From assembly GCA_028714055.1 (NCBI GenBank), contig JAQTNB010000049.1, positions 1-7,741 on the forward strand: a stretch of 7,741 bases of DNA. The letters are read 5' to 3'. The notes beneath the pieces are model-generated. The model ran no database searches, had not been told where the DNA came from, and was given only the letters and a program-made list of their open reading frames with translations. The translations under genes were made by a program, and so were the position numbers. The stretch's first letter is position 1. Each line of letters begins with the position of its first letter. The stretch is from Candidatus Omnitrophota bacterium. GTDB lineage: Bacteria; Omnitrophota; Gorgyraeia; Gygaellales; Profunditerraquicolaceae. Below are positions 1 through 6,307 of the stretch, in pieces.

Positions 1-1
1 G

Positions 2-364
2 GTGCTTACCGCCGGGCATCTGGTGGAACTTAACGTCCGGACTTTTGAATCCGCCCATAAAAAGCTCATGGTATTGAACCCGGTAAGCAGGCTCGAGCAG
101 TATCCCCAGGACGTGGAAAACGTGCGTAAACAGATCGTCGTGCGCATGGGGCACCTCTTGGCCTTGAAAGATGCGGGTTTCAAGGGTATTTTGGAAAAGC
201 TCGCGGGGCTCAGCCCGCTGAATATCCTTGCCCGGGGGTATAGCATAACCTTTAAGCTGCCGGAAGAAGCGGTGCTCAAGGATGCCGCGGCGGTCAGGAA
301 AGGCGACTTGTTGCGGACCCGGCTTCACCGGGGCGAGATCATCAGTCAAGTTACGGAGGTATAA
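2..364 (+). CDS. xseA: Exodeoxyribonuclease VII large subunit, C-terminal part (cut by window edge)
   Basis: This is the last 120 residues of the large, catalytic subunit of exodeoxyribonuclease VII, a cytoplasmic nuclease that degrades single-stranded DNA into oligonucleotides and acts with several copies of XseB. The frame is open through the left edge, so the GTG at position 2 is not a real start. The identifying stretch is LSPLNILARGYSI (about residues 69-81 of this fragment), which matches the conserved 'LxPLxxLARGYxI' segment near the XseA C-terminus. It is followed by the usual short beta-rich tail with KGDLLRTRLHRGEI. The preceding helical part (RLEQYPQDVENVRKQI...) fits the long coiled-coil arm that binds XseB. 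The stop is TAA, and xseB begins four bases later, the classic xseA-xseB arrangement. The catalytic domain lies outside the window, so its integrity cannot be judged. Confidence 0.93.
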   Translation: MLTAGHLVELNVRTFESAHKKLMVLNPVSRLEQYPQDVENVRKQIVVRMGHLLALKDAGFKGILEKLAGLSPLNILARGYSITFKLPEEAVLKDAAAVRKGDLLRTRLHRGEIISQVTEV

Positions 365-368
365 GGAC

Positions 369-596
369 ATGGCGGAGCTAAAATTCGAAGAGGCATTAAA
401 GAAACTGGAGAAGATCGTCGAAGACCTTGAGCAGGGAGACCTCTCGCTGGATGAAGCGCTGAAGAAATACCAGGAGGGGATCGAGCTTTCCCGGGTTTGT
501 GCGCAGCGCCTGGAGAGCGCCAAGAAAAAGATAGAGGTACTCTCGAAAAACAAAAAAGGGGAATTTGAGTTGAAGCCCCTTGAAGAGACCGAGTAG
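369..596 (+). CDS. xseB: Exodeoxyribonuclease VII small subunit
   Basis: This 75-residue protein is the small subunit of exodeoxyribonuclease VII, which decorates the coiled-coil arm of XseA and is needed for activity. The family signature is clear: FEEALKKLEKIVEDLEQG (residues 6-23), then LSLDEALKKYQEGIEL and a second helix RLESAKKKIEVL, giving the two-helix hairpin of this family. Length is normal (about 70-85 residues). The start at ATG 369 is chosen because the family similarity begins there and a strong Shine-Dalgarno GGAGGT lies at 355-360, eight bases upstream. A longer in-frame reading further upstream would overlap xseA and encode unrelated sequence. The charged C-terminal tail (KNKKGEFELKPLEETE) is typical. 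It follows xseA directly and very likely shares its transcript. Confidence 0.96.
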   Translation: MAELKFEEALKKLEKIVEDLEQGDLSLDEALKKYQEGIELSRVCAQRLESAKKKIEVLSKNKKGEFELKPLEETE

Positions 597-609
597 GAAA
601 CGCGGTTTC
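597..609. repeat. Short perfect inverted repeat in the xseB-dxs gap
   Basis: GAAAC (597-601) and GTTTC (605-609) are perfect reverse complements separated by GCG, starting directly after the xseB stop. This could form a small hairpin upstream of the dxs ribosome-binding region. There is no following T-run, so it does not look like an intrinsic terminator. A 5-bp stem can occur by chance, and any role in xseB/dxs expression is speculative. Confidence 0.25.
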
Positions 610-628
610 ATGACGAAGGCATATCGCG

Positions 629-2494
629 ATGTTGCTGGAAACGATTAACGGGCCGCAGGACCTCAAGAGGCTGACCCTCGAACAATTAACGCAGCTGGCC
701 GGAGAGATCAGGCAGCGCATGGTCGAAGTGGTCTCTGCCACCGGAGGCCATCTTGCCTCAAGCCTGGGGACCGTGGAGCTTTGCATCGCCCTGCACTATT
801 GCCTGAACACGCCGCAGGATAAGATCGTCTGGGACGTCGGCCACCAGGCGTATGCACATAAGCTCCTGACCGGGAGAAACAAGGGTTTTGCCACGCTCCG
901 GCAATTCGGAGGCACCAGTGGTTTTCCCTGCAAAGAAGAATCAGAGTACGATCCTTTTAGCGTGGGCCACAGCTCCACCGCCGTATCGCTTGCGCTGGGC
1001 CTTGCCAGCGCCAGGGACTGCAGCACGCCGAAACAGAACTTTAAGGTCGTGGCGGTTATCGGGGACGGCTCTCTAAGCGGGGGCGTATGTTTTGAAGGCT
1101 TGAATAACACCGGTCACCTTAAAAAAGACATCCTGGTAGTCCTGAATACCAATGAAATGAGCATTTCTCCCAACGTCGGGGCCTTAAGTACGTATCTGAA
1201 CAAACTGATCTCCCTGCCGGTGTATAACCGTTTTAAAACATCCCTGGAAGCATTGATCAGCGTGCGTTTGCCCAAAGGGAGCCGGATCATCAAGATCGCC
1301 AATAAATTCGAGGAAAGCCTTAAGGGGCTTTTTATACCCGGGATGCTTTTTGAAGAACTCGGTTTTCGTTATTTCGGGCCCCTTGACGGGCACAACCTGG
1401 GGTTGTTGATCCCCAGGATCAAGAACATCCTGACTATCCGGGGGCCGCTATTGTTGCATGTCGTCACGCAAAAAGGCAAAGGGTTCAAGCACGCGGAGGA
1501 TAATCCGGTGAAGTTTCACGGCATCGGCCCGTTTGATATCGCAACGGGAGAGTCCGTGAAGAAGCCGGGAGCGCATAATACCTATACCAATACGTTCAGC
1601 GAAAAAATAACCGCTCTCGCCCGCCTTCATCCCGAAGTGGTCACGATTACCGCCGCCATGCCCGAGGGGACCGGGCTGGATAAATTCCGCGACGCCTTTC
1701 CGGAGCGGTTTTTCGACGTCGGGATCGCCGAGGCGCATGCGGTGTGTTTTGCCGCCGGCCTTGCCAGGGAGGGCCTGAAGCCCGTCGTTGCCGTATATTC
1801 TACGTTCCTGCAGCGGGCATACGACCAGCTTATCGAGGATGTTGCGCTGCAGAATCTGGGCGTTATTTTTGCGGTTGACCGCGCGGGGATCGTCGGAGAA
1901 GACGGGCAGACCCATCAGGGGATTTTCGATATCGCGTATTTCAGGAGTATCCCTAATTTTGTGCTCATGGCGCCTAAAGACGGGAAAGAGTTTGAGGCAA
2001 TGCTGGAATTTTGCCTTACGCTGGATGCGCCGGCAGCGTTGCGTTATCCGCGCGCATGCCTTCCGGCCCAAAGCCTTCCCTGTTCTCCTCTCATGCGCGG
2101 AAAAGCCGAGGTTTTGCGCCAGGGAGGGGACGTGGCGATCTTTGCATTGGGCAGCATGGTTTATCCGGCGTTGGAAGCGGCGGAAATACTTTCCCGCCAG
2201 GGGCTGGAGTCTTTTGTGGCAAACAGCCGGTTTATCAAACCCCTGGATCAAGAGCTTTTTTCCCGGGCTGCAGCGAAGGCACGCCTGGTCGTCACCGTCG
2301 AAGAAGGGGTTATCGAGGGAGGATTCGGGAGCGCGGTCACCGAGGCGTTGAACAGGCCGGTTTTACGCTTAGGCATCCCTTCTGCTTTTGTCCCGCACGG
2401 GAAGAGGGAAATATTATTGGAAAAATTCGGTTTGACGGCTCAGGGGATCGCCGCGAGGATCAAGGACGCGTATGGGAAAGATCAAGATCGATAA
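629..2494 (+). CDS. dxs: 1-deoxy-D-xylulose-5-phosphate synthase
   Basis: DXS condenses pyruvate and glyceraldehyde 3-phosphate, using thiamine diphosphate, into DXP, the first step of the MEP isoprenoid pathway and a precursor of thiamine and pyridoxal phosphate. It is cytoplasmic. At 621 residues it is full length (E. coli 620). Landmarks in order: HLASSLG with active-site His41; WDVGHQAYAHKLLTG (68-82); SVGHSS (111-116); the diphosphate/Mg motif GDGS at 145-148 with metal-ligand Asn175; PLDGHN (251-256); catalytic Glu368 in VGIAEAHAV; YSTFLQRAYDQ with Tyr390 and Arg396; GEDGQTHQG with Asp425 and His429; and RYPR with Arg472. The start at ATG 629 gives the standard N-terminus LLETINGPQDLKRL, and a modest AAGG sits at 616-619. 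Small departures are Ala369 after the catalytic Glu (usually Gln) and Thr174 in LNTNEMS (usually Asp). Its 3' end overlaps the ferredoxin gene by 23 bases, implying translational coupling to the oxidoreductase genes. Confidence 0.97.
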   Translation: MLLETINGPQDLKRLTLEQLTQLAGEIRQRMVEVVSATGGHLASSLGTVELCIALHYCLNTPQDKIVWDVGHQAYAHKLLTGRNKGFATLRQFGGTSGFPCKEESEYDPFSVGHSSTAVSLALGLASARDCSTPKQNFKVVAVIGDGSLSGGVCFEGLNNTGHLKKDILVVLNTNEMSISPNVGALSTYLNKLISLPVYNRFKTSLEALISVRLPKGSRIIKIANKFEESLKGLFIPGMLFEELGFRYFGPLDGHNLGLLIPRIKNILTIRGPLLLHVVTQKGKGFKHAEDNPVKFHGIGPFDIATGESVKKPGAHNTYTNTFSEKITALARLHPEVVTITAAMPEGTGLDKFRDAFPERFFDVGIAEAHAVCFAAGLAREGLKPVVAVYSTFLQRAYDQLIEDVALQNLGVIFAVDRAGIVGEDGQTHQGIFDIAYFRSIPNFVLMAPKDGKEFEAMLEFCLTLDAPAALRYPRACLPAQSLPCSPLMRGKAEVLRQGGDVAIFALGSMVYPALEAAEILSRQGLESFVANSRFIKPLDQELFSRAAAKARLVVTVEEGVIEGGFGSAVTEALNRPVLRLGIPSAFVPHGKREILLEKFGLTAQGIAARIKDAYGKDQDR

Positions 2495-2681
2495 AGAGCG
2501 CTGCAAAGGCTGCCTTTTGTGCATCGGGGTTTGCCCGAAAGGCTTGATGGTGCAGGCAAAAGAGCTTAACCGCCGGGGAGTAAAACCGGCGGAACAAAAA
2601 GAAACCGACGCTCAGAGCTGCAGCGGCTGCGCCTTATGCGCCATCATCTGCCCTGATTGCTGCATCGAGGTATACCGATGA
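2472..2681 (+). CDS. korD: 2[4Fe-4S] ferredoxin-type delta subunit of 2-oxoacid:ferredoxin oxidoreductase
   Basis: This 69-residue protein carries two full cluster motifs, CKGCLLCIGVCP (Cys11, 14, 17, 21) and CSGCALCAIICP (Cys50, 53, 56, 60), so it should bind two [4Fe-4S] clusters. It is the delta (ferredoxin-like) subunit or dedicated electron acceptor of the oxidoreductase encoded immediately downstream. The linker between clusters (about 28 residues) and the ending IEVYR fit the KorD/VorD-type subunits rather than classical 55-residue clostridial ferredoxins. Two extra adjacent cysteines (63 and 64) follow the second motif. The start at ATG 2472 has AAGGA five bases upstream (2462-2466) and lies inside the end of dxs. 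The stop TGA overlaps the ATG of the alpha subunit (ATGA, 4 nt). The symbol follows the kor naming; a vor name would be equally defensible because the substrate is not known. Confidence 0.9.
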   Translation: MGKIKIDKERCKGCLLCIGVCPKGLMVQAKELNRRGVKPAEQKETDAQSCSGCALCAIICPDCCIEVYR

Positions 2682-3742
2682 CCGGGAGTAAGAAAAAAAT
2701 GCTTATCAGCGGAAACGAGGCGATCGGCGCAGGCGCCATAAGGGCAGGGTGCGTTTTTTATGCCGGCTATCCGATCACCCCGCAGAACGAGCTTACCAGC
2801 TATATGGCAGAACATATGCCTGCCGCAGGAAGGGTCTTTATACAGGCGGAATCGGAGCTTGCGGCCATCAATATGGTCTTCGGTGCCGCCGCCGCCGGCG
2901 CCAGGGCCATGACTTCATCTTCCAGCCCGGGGGTAAGCCTCAAGCAGGAGGGTATTTCCTATATTGCGGGCGCTCAGCTTCCCGCGGTAATCGTGAACAT
3001 CATGCGCGGAGGGCCGGGGCTGGGGAATATTTCCCCTTCACAATCGGATTATTTTCAGGCGACCCGTTCCGGAGGACACGGAGATTACCACTCTATTGTC
3101 CTGGCGCCGGCCAGTGTTCCGGAGGCATATACGCTTATGCAGCGGGCCTTCGCGCTCTCAGAAACGTATCGCGGGCCGGTGATCCTTCTGGGAGACGGTA
3201 TGCTGGGACAGATGATGGAGGTAGTCGAGCTTGATACCGGGACCAAAGCGCCTGCGGTGACAAAAAAGCCCTGGGCGCTTACCGGCTGCAAGGGCCGCCA
3301 ACCGAATATCGTCCGTTCCATCTATTTAAAAGAGGGGGCGCTCGAAAAATTCAACCTTCTTTTGCAGAAGAAATACCACTTGATCAGGCAGCGGGAACAG
3401 CGGTATGAGTCATTTGCCGTTGATGATGCCCGGGTGATCATCGTCGCTTACGGGACCATGGCGCGCATTGCAAAACAGGCGGTCATGGCATTGCGCAAAA
3501 AAGGCAAAAAGGCGGGGCTCATCCGTCCCATAACGCTCTGGCCGTTTCCGGCCTCTGCCTTCTCTGTCCTGGGAAGGCCCAGGCAGAAATTCCTGGTTAC
3601 CGAGATGTCCTACGGACAGATGCTGGAAGATGTCAGGCTTACCCTTGAAGGCAGGGCAGAGGTTTCGTTCCTGGGCCGCGCAGGCGGAGGCATCCCGTCG
3701 GAAGAAGAGATCACTGCCAGGGCAATGCGCCTGTTGCAGTAG
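2678..3742 (+). CDS. vorB: 2-oxoacid:ferredoxin oxidoreductase, alpha subunit (VorB-like)
   Basis: This is the alpha subunit of a coenzyme A-dependent 2-oxoacid:ferredoxin oxidoreductase, which oxidatively decarboxylates a 2-oxoacid to acyl-CoA while reducing ferredoxin. The 354 residues begin with GNEAIGAGAIRAGCVFYAGYP (about 12-32) and the family hallmark YPITPQNE (31-38). Then come QAESE (56-60), TSSSSPGVSLKQEG (79-92), MRGGPGLGN (109-117) and SQSDYFQA (121-128). The C-terminal domain carries VAYGTMARIAKQA (256-268), LIRPITLWPFP and the final FLGRAGGGIP. This combination is what I associate with proteins annotated as 3-methyl-2-oxobutanoate dehydrogenase subunit VorB. That points to branched-chain 2-oxoacids, but 2-oxoglutarate (KorA) cannot be excluded from sequence alone. 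The start at ATG 2678 is preferred over an upstream TTG because it gives the family N-terminus, overlaps the ferredoxin stop by four bases and has GAGG at 2667-2670. The beta gene follows after eight bases. Confidence 0.93.
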   Translation: MTGSKKKMLISGNEAIGAGAIRAGCVFYAGYPITPQNELTSYMAEHMPAAGRVFIQAESELAAINMVFGAAAAGARAMTSSSSPGVSLKQEGISYIAGAQLPAVIVNIMRGGPGLGNISPSQSDYFQATRSGGHGDYHSIVLAPASVPEAYTLMQRAFALSETYRGPVILLGDGMLGQMMEVVELDTGTKAPAVTKKPWALTGCKGRQPNIVRSIYLKEGALEKFNLLLQKKYHLIRQREQRYESFAVDDARVIIVAYGTMARIAKQAVMALRKKGKKAGLIRPITLWPFPASAFSVLGRPRQKFLVTEMSYGQMLEDVRLTLEGRAEVSFLGRAGGGIPSEEEITARAMRLLQ

Positions 3743-3750
3743 GAGAACGT

Positions 3751-4479
3751 ATGCAGAAAATTTACAGCCGACCCCTTTCCTTGAAAGATACAAGCACCCA
3801 TTATTGCCCGGGGTGCGGCCACGGCATTGCCCATCGCCTTGTCTGCGAAGTGATCGACGAACTCGGGATTCGAGAGCGCGTTATTGCCATCGCGCCCGTC
3901 GGATGCGCGGTCATCGCCTATGACTACTGGGATTTTGACGTTTCCGAAGCCGCGCACGGCAGGGCAATGGCTGTTGCAACCGGCATTAAGCGCATGCGGC
4001 CGGAAAACATCGTTTTTACCTATCAGGGAGACGGCGACCTGGCAGCTATCGGCACCGCAGAGACTATACATACGGCAAACCGCGGAGAAAACATCACCGT
4101 CATATTCATTAACAACGCGGTATACGGCATGACCGGAGGCCAGATGGCCCCCACGACGCTTCTCGGTCAAAAAACCGCTACGACCCCCGGGGGGAGAACA
4201 CCGGAACTTTACGGGTATCCTCTCAAGATCTCGGAGATGCTTGCCGTGCTTCCCGGAGTCAAATACATCGAGCGGGTCTCTTTGCATTCACCGCCTGAGG
4301 TGCTCAAGGCAAAACGGGCGATAACGCAGGCCTTTAAGAACCAGATGGATGGCGTGGGTTTTTCCCTGGTGGAGATCATTGCCGCATGTCCGACCTATTG
4401 GGGTATGAGCCCGCAAAAAGCCCAGCAGTGGATACCGGAAGGCATGCTCAAGGAGTTTCCTTTAGGAAGGATCAAATGA
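3751..4479 (+). CDS. korB: 2-oxoacid:ferredoxin oxidoreductase, beta subunit (thiamine diphosphate-binding)
   Basis: The beta subunit binds thiamine diphosphate and the cluster that takes electrons from the substrate. At 242 residues it is the normal size for the separate-subunit enzymes. Visible motifs are HYCPGCGHGIAHRL (17-30); PVGC (49-52); AHGRAMAVATGIK (68-80); the diphosphate/Mg signature GDGDLAAIGTAE (93-104), completed by NNAVYGMTGGQMAPTT (121-136); and CPTYWG (213-218). Cys19, Cys22, Cys52 and Cys213 match the expected four ligands of the proximal [4Fe-4S] cluster in this family. AGGAG at 3741-3745 lies five bases before ATG 3751. The stop TGA overlaps the gamma ATG (4476-4478) by four bases, so beta and gamma should be made in step. 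The gene order delta-alpha-beta-gamma gives one complete enzyme. Substrate preference is not readable here. Confidence 0.94.
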   Translation: MQKIYSRPLSLKDTSTHYCPGCGHGIAHRLVCEVIDELGIRERVIAIAPVGCAVIAYDYWDFDVSEAAHGRAMAVATGIKRMRPENIVFTYQGDGDLAAIGTAETIHTANRGENITVIFINNAVYGMTGGQMAPTTLLGQKTATTPGGRTPELYGYPLKISEMLAVLPGVKYIERVSLHSPPEVLKAKRAITQAFKNQMDGVGFSLVEIIAACPTYWGMSPQKAQQWIPEGMLKEFPLGRIK

Positions 4480-5006
4480 CCGAAAAGATAATCATCGCCG
4501 GAGAAGGCGGGCAGGGGATCATGCTGCTGGGAAAGGTCCTGGCGGAAGCAGCGATGCTGGAAGGAAGGTTTGTCACCTGGCTTCCCTCCTATGGCGCCGA
4601 GGTGCGCGGAGGCACTGCCCACTGTATGGTCATCGTCTCCGATGAGCAGATCGGCTCCCCGTACATTAAGCAGGCGGATAGCGCGATCATCATGAATAAC
4701 CCTTCCTTTGAGCGGTTTAAAGACAGGGTGCAAAAGAAAGGGCTTATCATAGCTAACAGTTCTTTAGTGCCGCCGCCGCAGGAGAGCGGCCGGCGTTTCG
4801 TATTCCATCCTTTTACTTCCCTGGCGATAGGGGCCGGCAATATCAAGGTCGCCAACATGGTGGCCATCGGATGTTTTATCAGGATTACGGGCCTGGTAAA
4901 AAAGGAATCGGTGTTGAAGGTCATTCAGGCGCATACCCCCGCGGGCAGGCAAGAGGTGGGCGAAGTGAACAAGCGGGCTTTAGCAGAAGGGATGGCATTG
5001 GCATGA
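4476..5006 (+). CDS. korC: 2-oxoacid:ferredoxin oxidoreductase, gamma subunit
   Basis: This 176-residue protein is the gamma subunit, the domain that contributes to coenzyme A handling and assembly in 2-oxoacid:ferredoxin oxidoreductases. The signature is strong: IIIAGEGGQGIMLLGKVLAEA (5-25) with the glycine-rich GEGGQGI at 9-15. It is followed by WLPSYGAEVRGGTAHC (35-50), where YGxExRGG is conserved in the family. Then come ADSAIIMNNPSFERF (67-81) and KVANMVAIGCF (124-134). The start at ATG 4476 is supported by AGGAAGG at 4464-4470, five bases upstream, and by the family N-terminus MTEKIIIAGEGG. An upstream in-frame start would add 30 residues that merely overlap the beta gene. The stop TGA overlaps the gltX ATG by four bases, so translation runs on from the oxidoreductase into the tRNA synthetase. 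Confidence 0.94.
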   Translation: MTEKIIIAGEGGQGIMLLGKVLAEAAMLEGRFVTWLPSYGAEVRGGTAHCMVIVSDEQIGSPYIKQADSAIIMNNPSFERFKDRVQKKGLIIANSSLVPPPQESGRRFVFHPFTSLAIGAGNIKVANMVAIGCFIRITGLVKKESVLKVIQAHTPAGRQEVGEVNKRALAEGMALA

Positions 5007-6307
5007 TACGGGTCAGGTTTGCCCCTTCTCCGACGGGAAATCTGCACATAGGCGGAGCACGCACCGCGTTATTCAACTGGCTTTATGCGCGGGCGACGGG
5101 AGGGAAGTTTGTTCTGCGGATAGAGGATACCGACCAGGTGCGGTCAAAAGAAGAGTATCTCGATGAGATACGCAACAGCCTTCAGTGGGTCGGCTTTACC
5201 TGGGACGAGATATATTACCAGAGTCAGCGTTTCGACACATACCGCCAGCAGGCGCAAAGGCTGCTTGACGAAGGCAAGGCCTACGTCGAGCGTTCTCCCG
5301 AGGGGAAAGAAGCGATCATTTATAAAGTTACGCCCCAAAAGATCCGGGTGAGCGACCTGATCCGCGGGGAGATCGAGTTTGACGCGCAGACCATTAAGGA
5401 CCAGGTGCTCATAAAATCAGACGGGACCCCCACCTATAATTTTGCCTGCGTGATCGACGATGCCCAGATGCAGATCACCCACGTTATCCGGGGTGATGAC
5501 CATATTTCCAATACCCCGAAACAAATACTGATGTATCAGGCCCTGGGGTTTACGGTGCCGTTATTCGCGCACCTGCCGCTTATCTTGGGTGCTGAGGGGG
5601 GGAGGCTTTCGAAAAGGACGGGCGCTACCGCCATCAGCGATTACCGTAAAATGGGGTATCTTCCGCAAGCCCTGGTGAACTATCTTCTATTGCTCAGCTG
5701 GGCTCCGGGGGCAGACCAGGAGCTTATCGATATTAATGAGGCGATAAAGCGTTTTGACATCAAGGATGTCAATAAGACCGCAGCCACCTTCGACCTTAAA
5801 AAACTGGCCTGGATAAACAACCAGTATATCAAAAAGGAAGACCCTGGCAAATTGTCGGAGCTGGTCGTGCCTTTCCTGCGGGAGAAGGGATTTACGTCCG
5901 GCAGGGCCCTTGACCTTGATTATGTCGCCTCGATCACGAAATTATTCCAGGAGCGGCTTGCGACGCTTGCCGATTTTCCCGATTGGGCTGATTTTTTCTT
6001 TTCCGACGACGTCAAGATGGACGAGGCGGCGCAAAAAAAACATCTCAGTGCGGACCTTTCGCGGGAATTCTCGCTTTTTATTGAGCGGCTCGATACGCTG
6101 GCCGATTTCGATGTCGCCGGCATCGAACAGACCTTCAGGGAATTGGTCAAAGAGCTTAATATCGAAGCCAGGGCGCTTATCCATCCGATCAGGGTCGCCC
6201 TGACAGGAAAAACCGTTGGCCCGGGGCTTTTTGACGTGATATACTACCTGGGTAAAGAGCGGACGAAGAAAAGATTGATGCAATGGGTAAAAAGGAGCCA
6301 GTCTTGA
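5003..6307 (+). CDS. gltX: Glutamyl-tRNA synthetase, compact form lacking the zinc-type insertion
   Basis: GluRS charges tRNA(Glu), and in many bacteria tRNA(Gln), with glutamate in the cytoplasm. The 434 residues are a class I synthetase. They open with RFAPSPTGNLHIGGARTALF (5-24), where HIGG is the HIGH motif, then LRIEDTD (38-44), SDGTPTYNFACVIDD (139-153), THVIRGDDHISNTPKQ (159-174) and the KMSKS-equivalent RLSKR (201-205). The anticodon-binding half ends normally with PIRVALTGKTVGPGLFDVIYYLGKER. Between GKAYV (91-95) and IIYKV (105-109) only about nine residues remain, where E. coli GluRS has roughly forty, including the CxC...CxH zinc site and the YDGRCR segment. This explains the short length. 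The start at ATG 5003 gives the family N-terminus MIRVRFAPSP and overlaps the gamma-subunit stop; the Shine-Dalgarno (AAGGG, 4987-4991) is weak and distant, suggesting coupled translation. Discriminating versus non-discriminating tRNA use cannot be judged here. Confidence 0.95.
   Translation: MIRVRFAPSPTGNLHIGGARTALFNWLYARATGGKFVLRIEDTDQVRSKEEYLDEIRNSLQWVGFTWDEIYYQSQRFDTYRQQAQRLLDEGKAYVERSPEGKEAIIYKVTPQKIRVSDLIRGEIEFDAQTIKDQVLIKSDGTPTYNFACVIDDAQMQITHVIRGDDHISNTPKQILMYQALGFTVPLFAHLPLILGAEGGRLSKRTGATAISDYRKMGYLPQALVNYLLLLSWAPGADQELIDINEAIKRFDIKDVNKTAATFDLKKLAWINNQYIKKEDPGKLSELVVPFLREKGFTSGRALDLDYVASITKLFQERLATLADFPDWADFFFSDDVKMDEAAQKKHLSADLSREFSLFIERLDTLADFDVAGIEQTFRELVKELNIEARALIHPIRVALTGKTVGPGLFDVIYYLGKERTKKRLMQWVKRSQS
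6216..6245 (+). promoter_or_regulatory. Candidate internal sigma70-type promoter with extended -10, inside gltX
   Basis: TTGGCC (6216-6221, four of six matches to TTGACA) is followed 18 bases later by TATACT (6240-6245, five of six matches to TATAAT). A TG sits one base before the -10 (6237-6238), forming an extended -10. It lies about 60 bases upstream of the lipoprotein ATG, where a promoter for the envelope genes would be useful. The bases also encode conserved GltX residues (LFDVIYY), so the match may be coincidental, and the promoter consensus of this organism is unknown. Confidence 0.25.
6292..6297 (+). promoter_or_regulatory. Ribosome-binding site deciding the lipoprotein start
   Basis: AAGGAG at 6292-6297 lies nine bases before ATG 6307. 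It sits downstream of the alternative in-frame ATG at 6283, so it supports the shorter start, which also yields a clean lipoprotein signal peptide. Confidence 0.7.

Noticed and set aside
597..628. Intrinsic terminator between xseB and dxs
   Set aside because: The stem is only 5 bp and no T-run follows it. No convincing terminator was seen anywhere in the window.
1448..2251. Long open frame on the minus strand inside dxs (267 codons)
   Set aside because: It lies wholly antisense to a clearly conserved dxs, shows no recognisable motif, and has a composition typical of a shadow frame.
2011..2547. Plus-strand alternative frame overlapping the 3' half of dxs and the ferredoxin start
   Set aside because: It is out of frame with both conserved proteins and rich in Gly/Arg/Pro typical of a shifted reading.
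3610..4287. Minus-strand open frame across the alpha/beta oxidoreductase junction (225 codons)
   Set aside because: It is antisense to two well-supported genes, has no family signature, and spans a gene junction that is clearly sense-coded.
4386..4475. N-terminal extension of the gamma subunit upstream of ATG 4476
   Set aside because: The extra residues only overlap the beta gene and have no family similarity, and the good AGGAAGG site supports ATG 4476.
4871..5002. N-terminal extension of GltX upstream of ATG 5003
   Set aside because: GluRS normally begins a few residues before RFAPSPTG. The extension is a shifted reading of the gamma gene.
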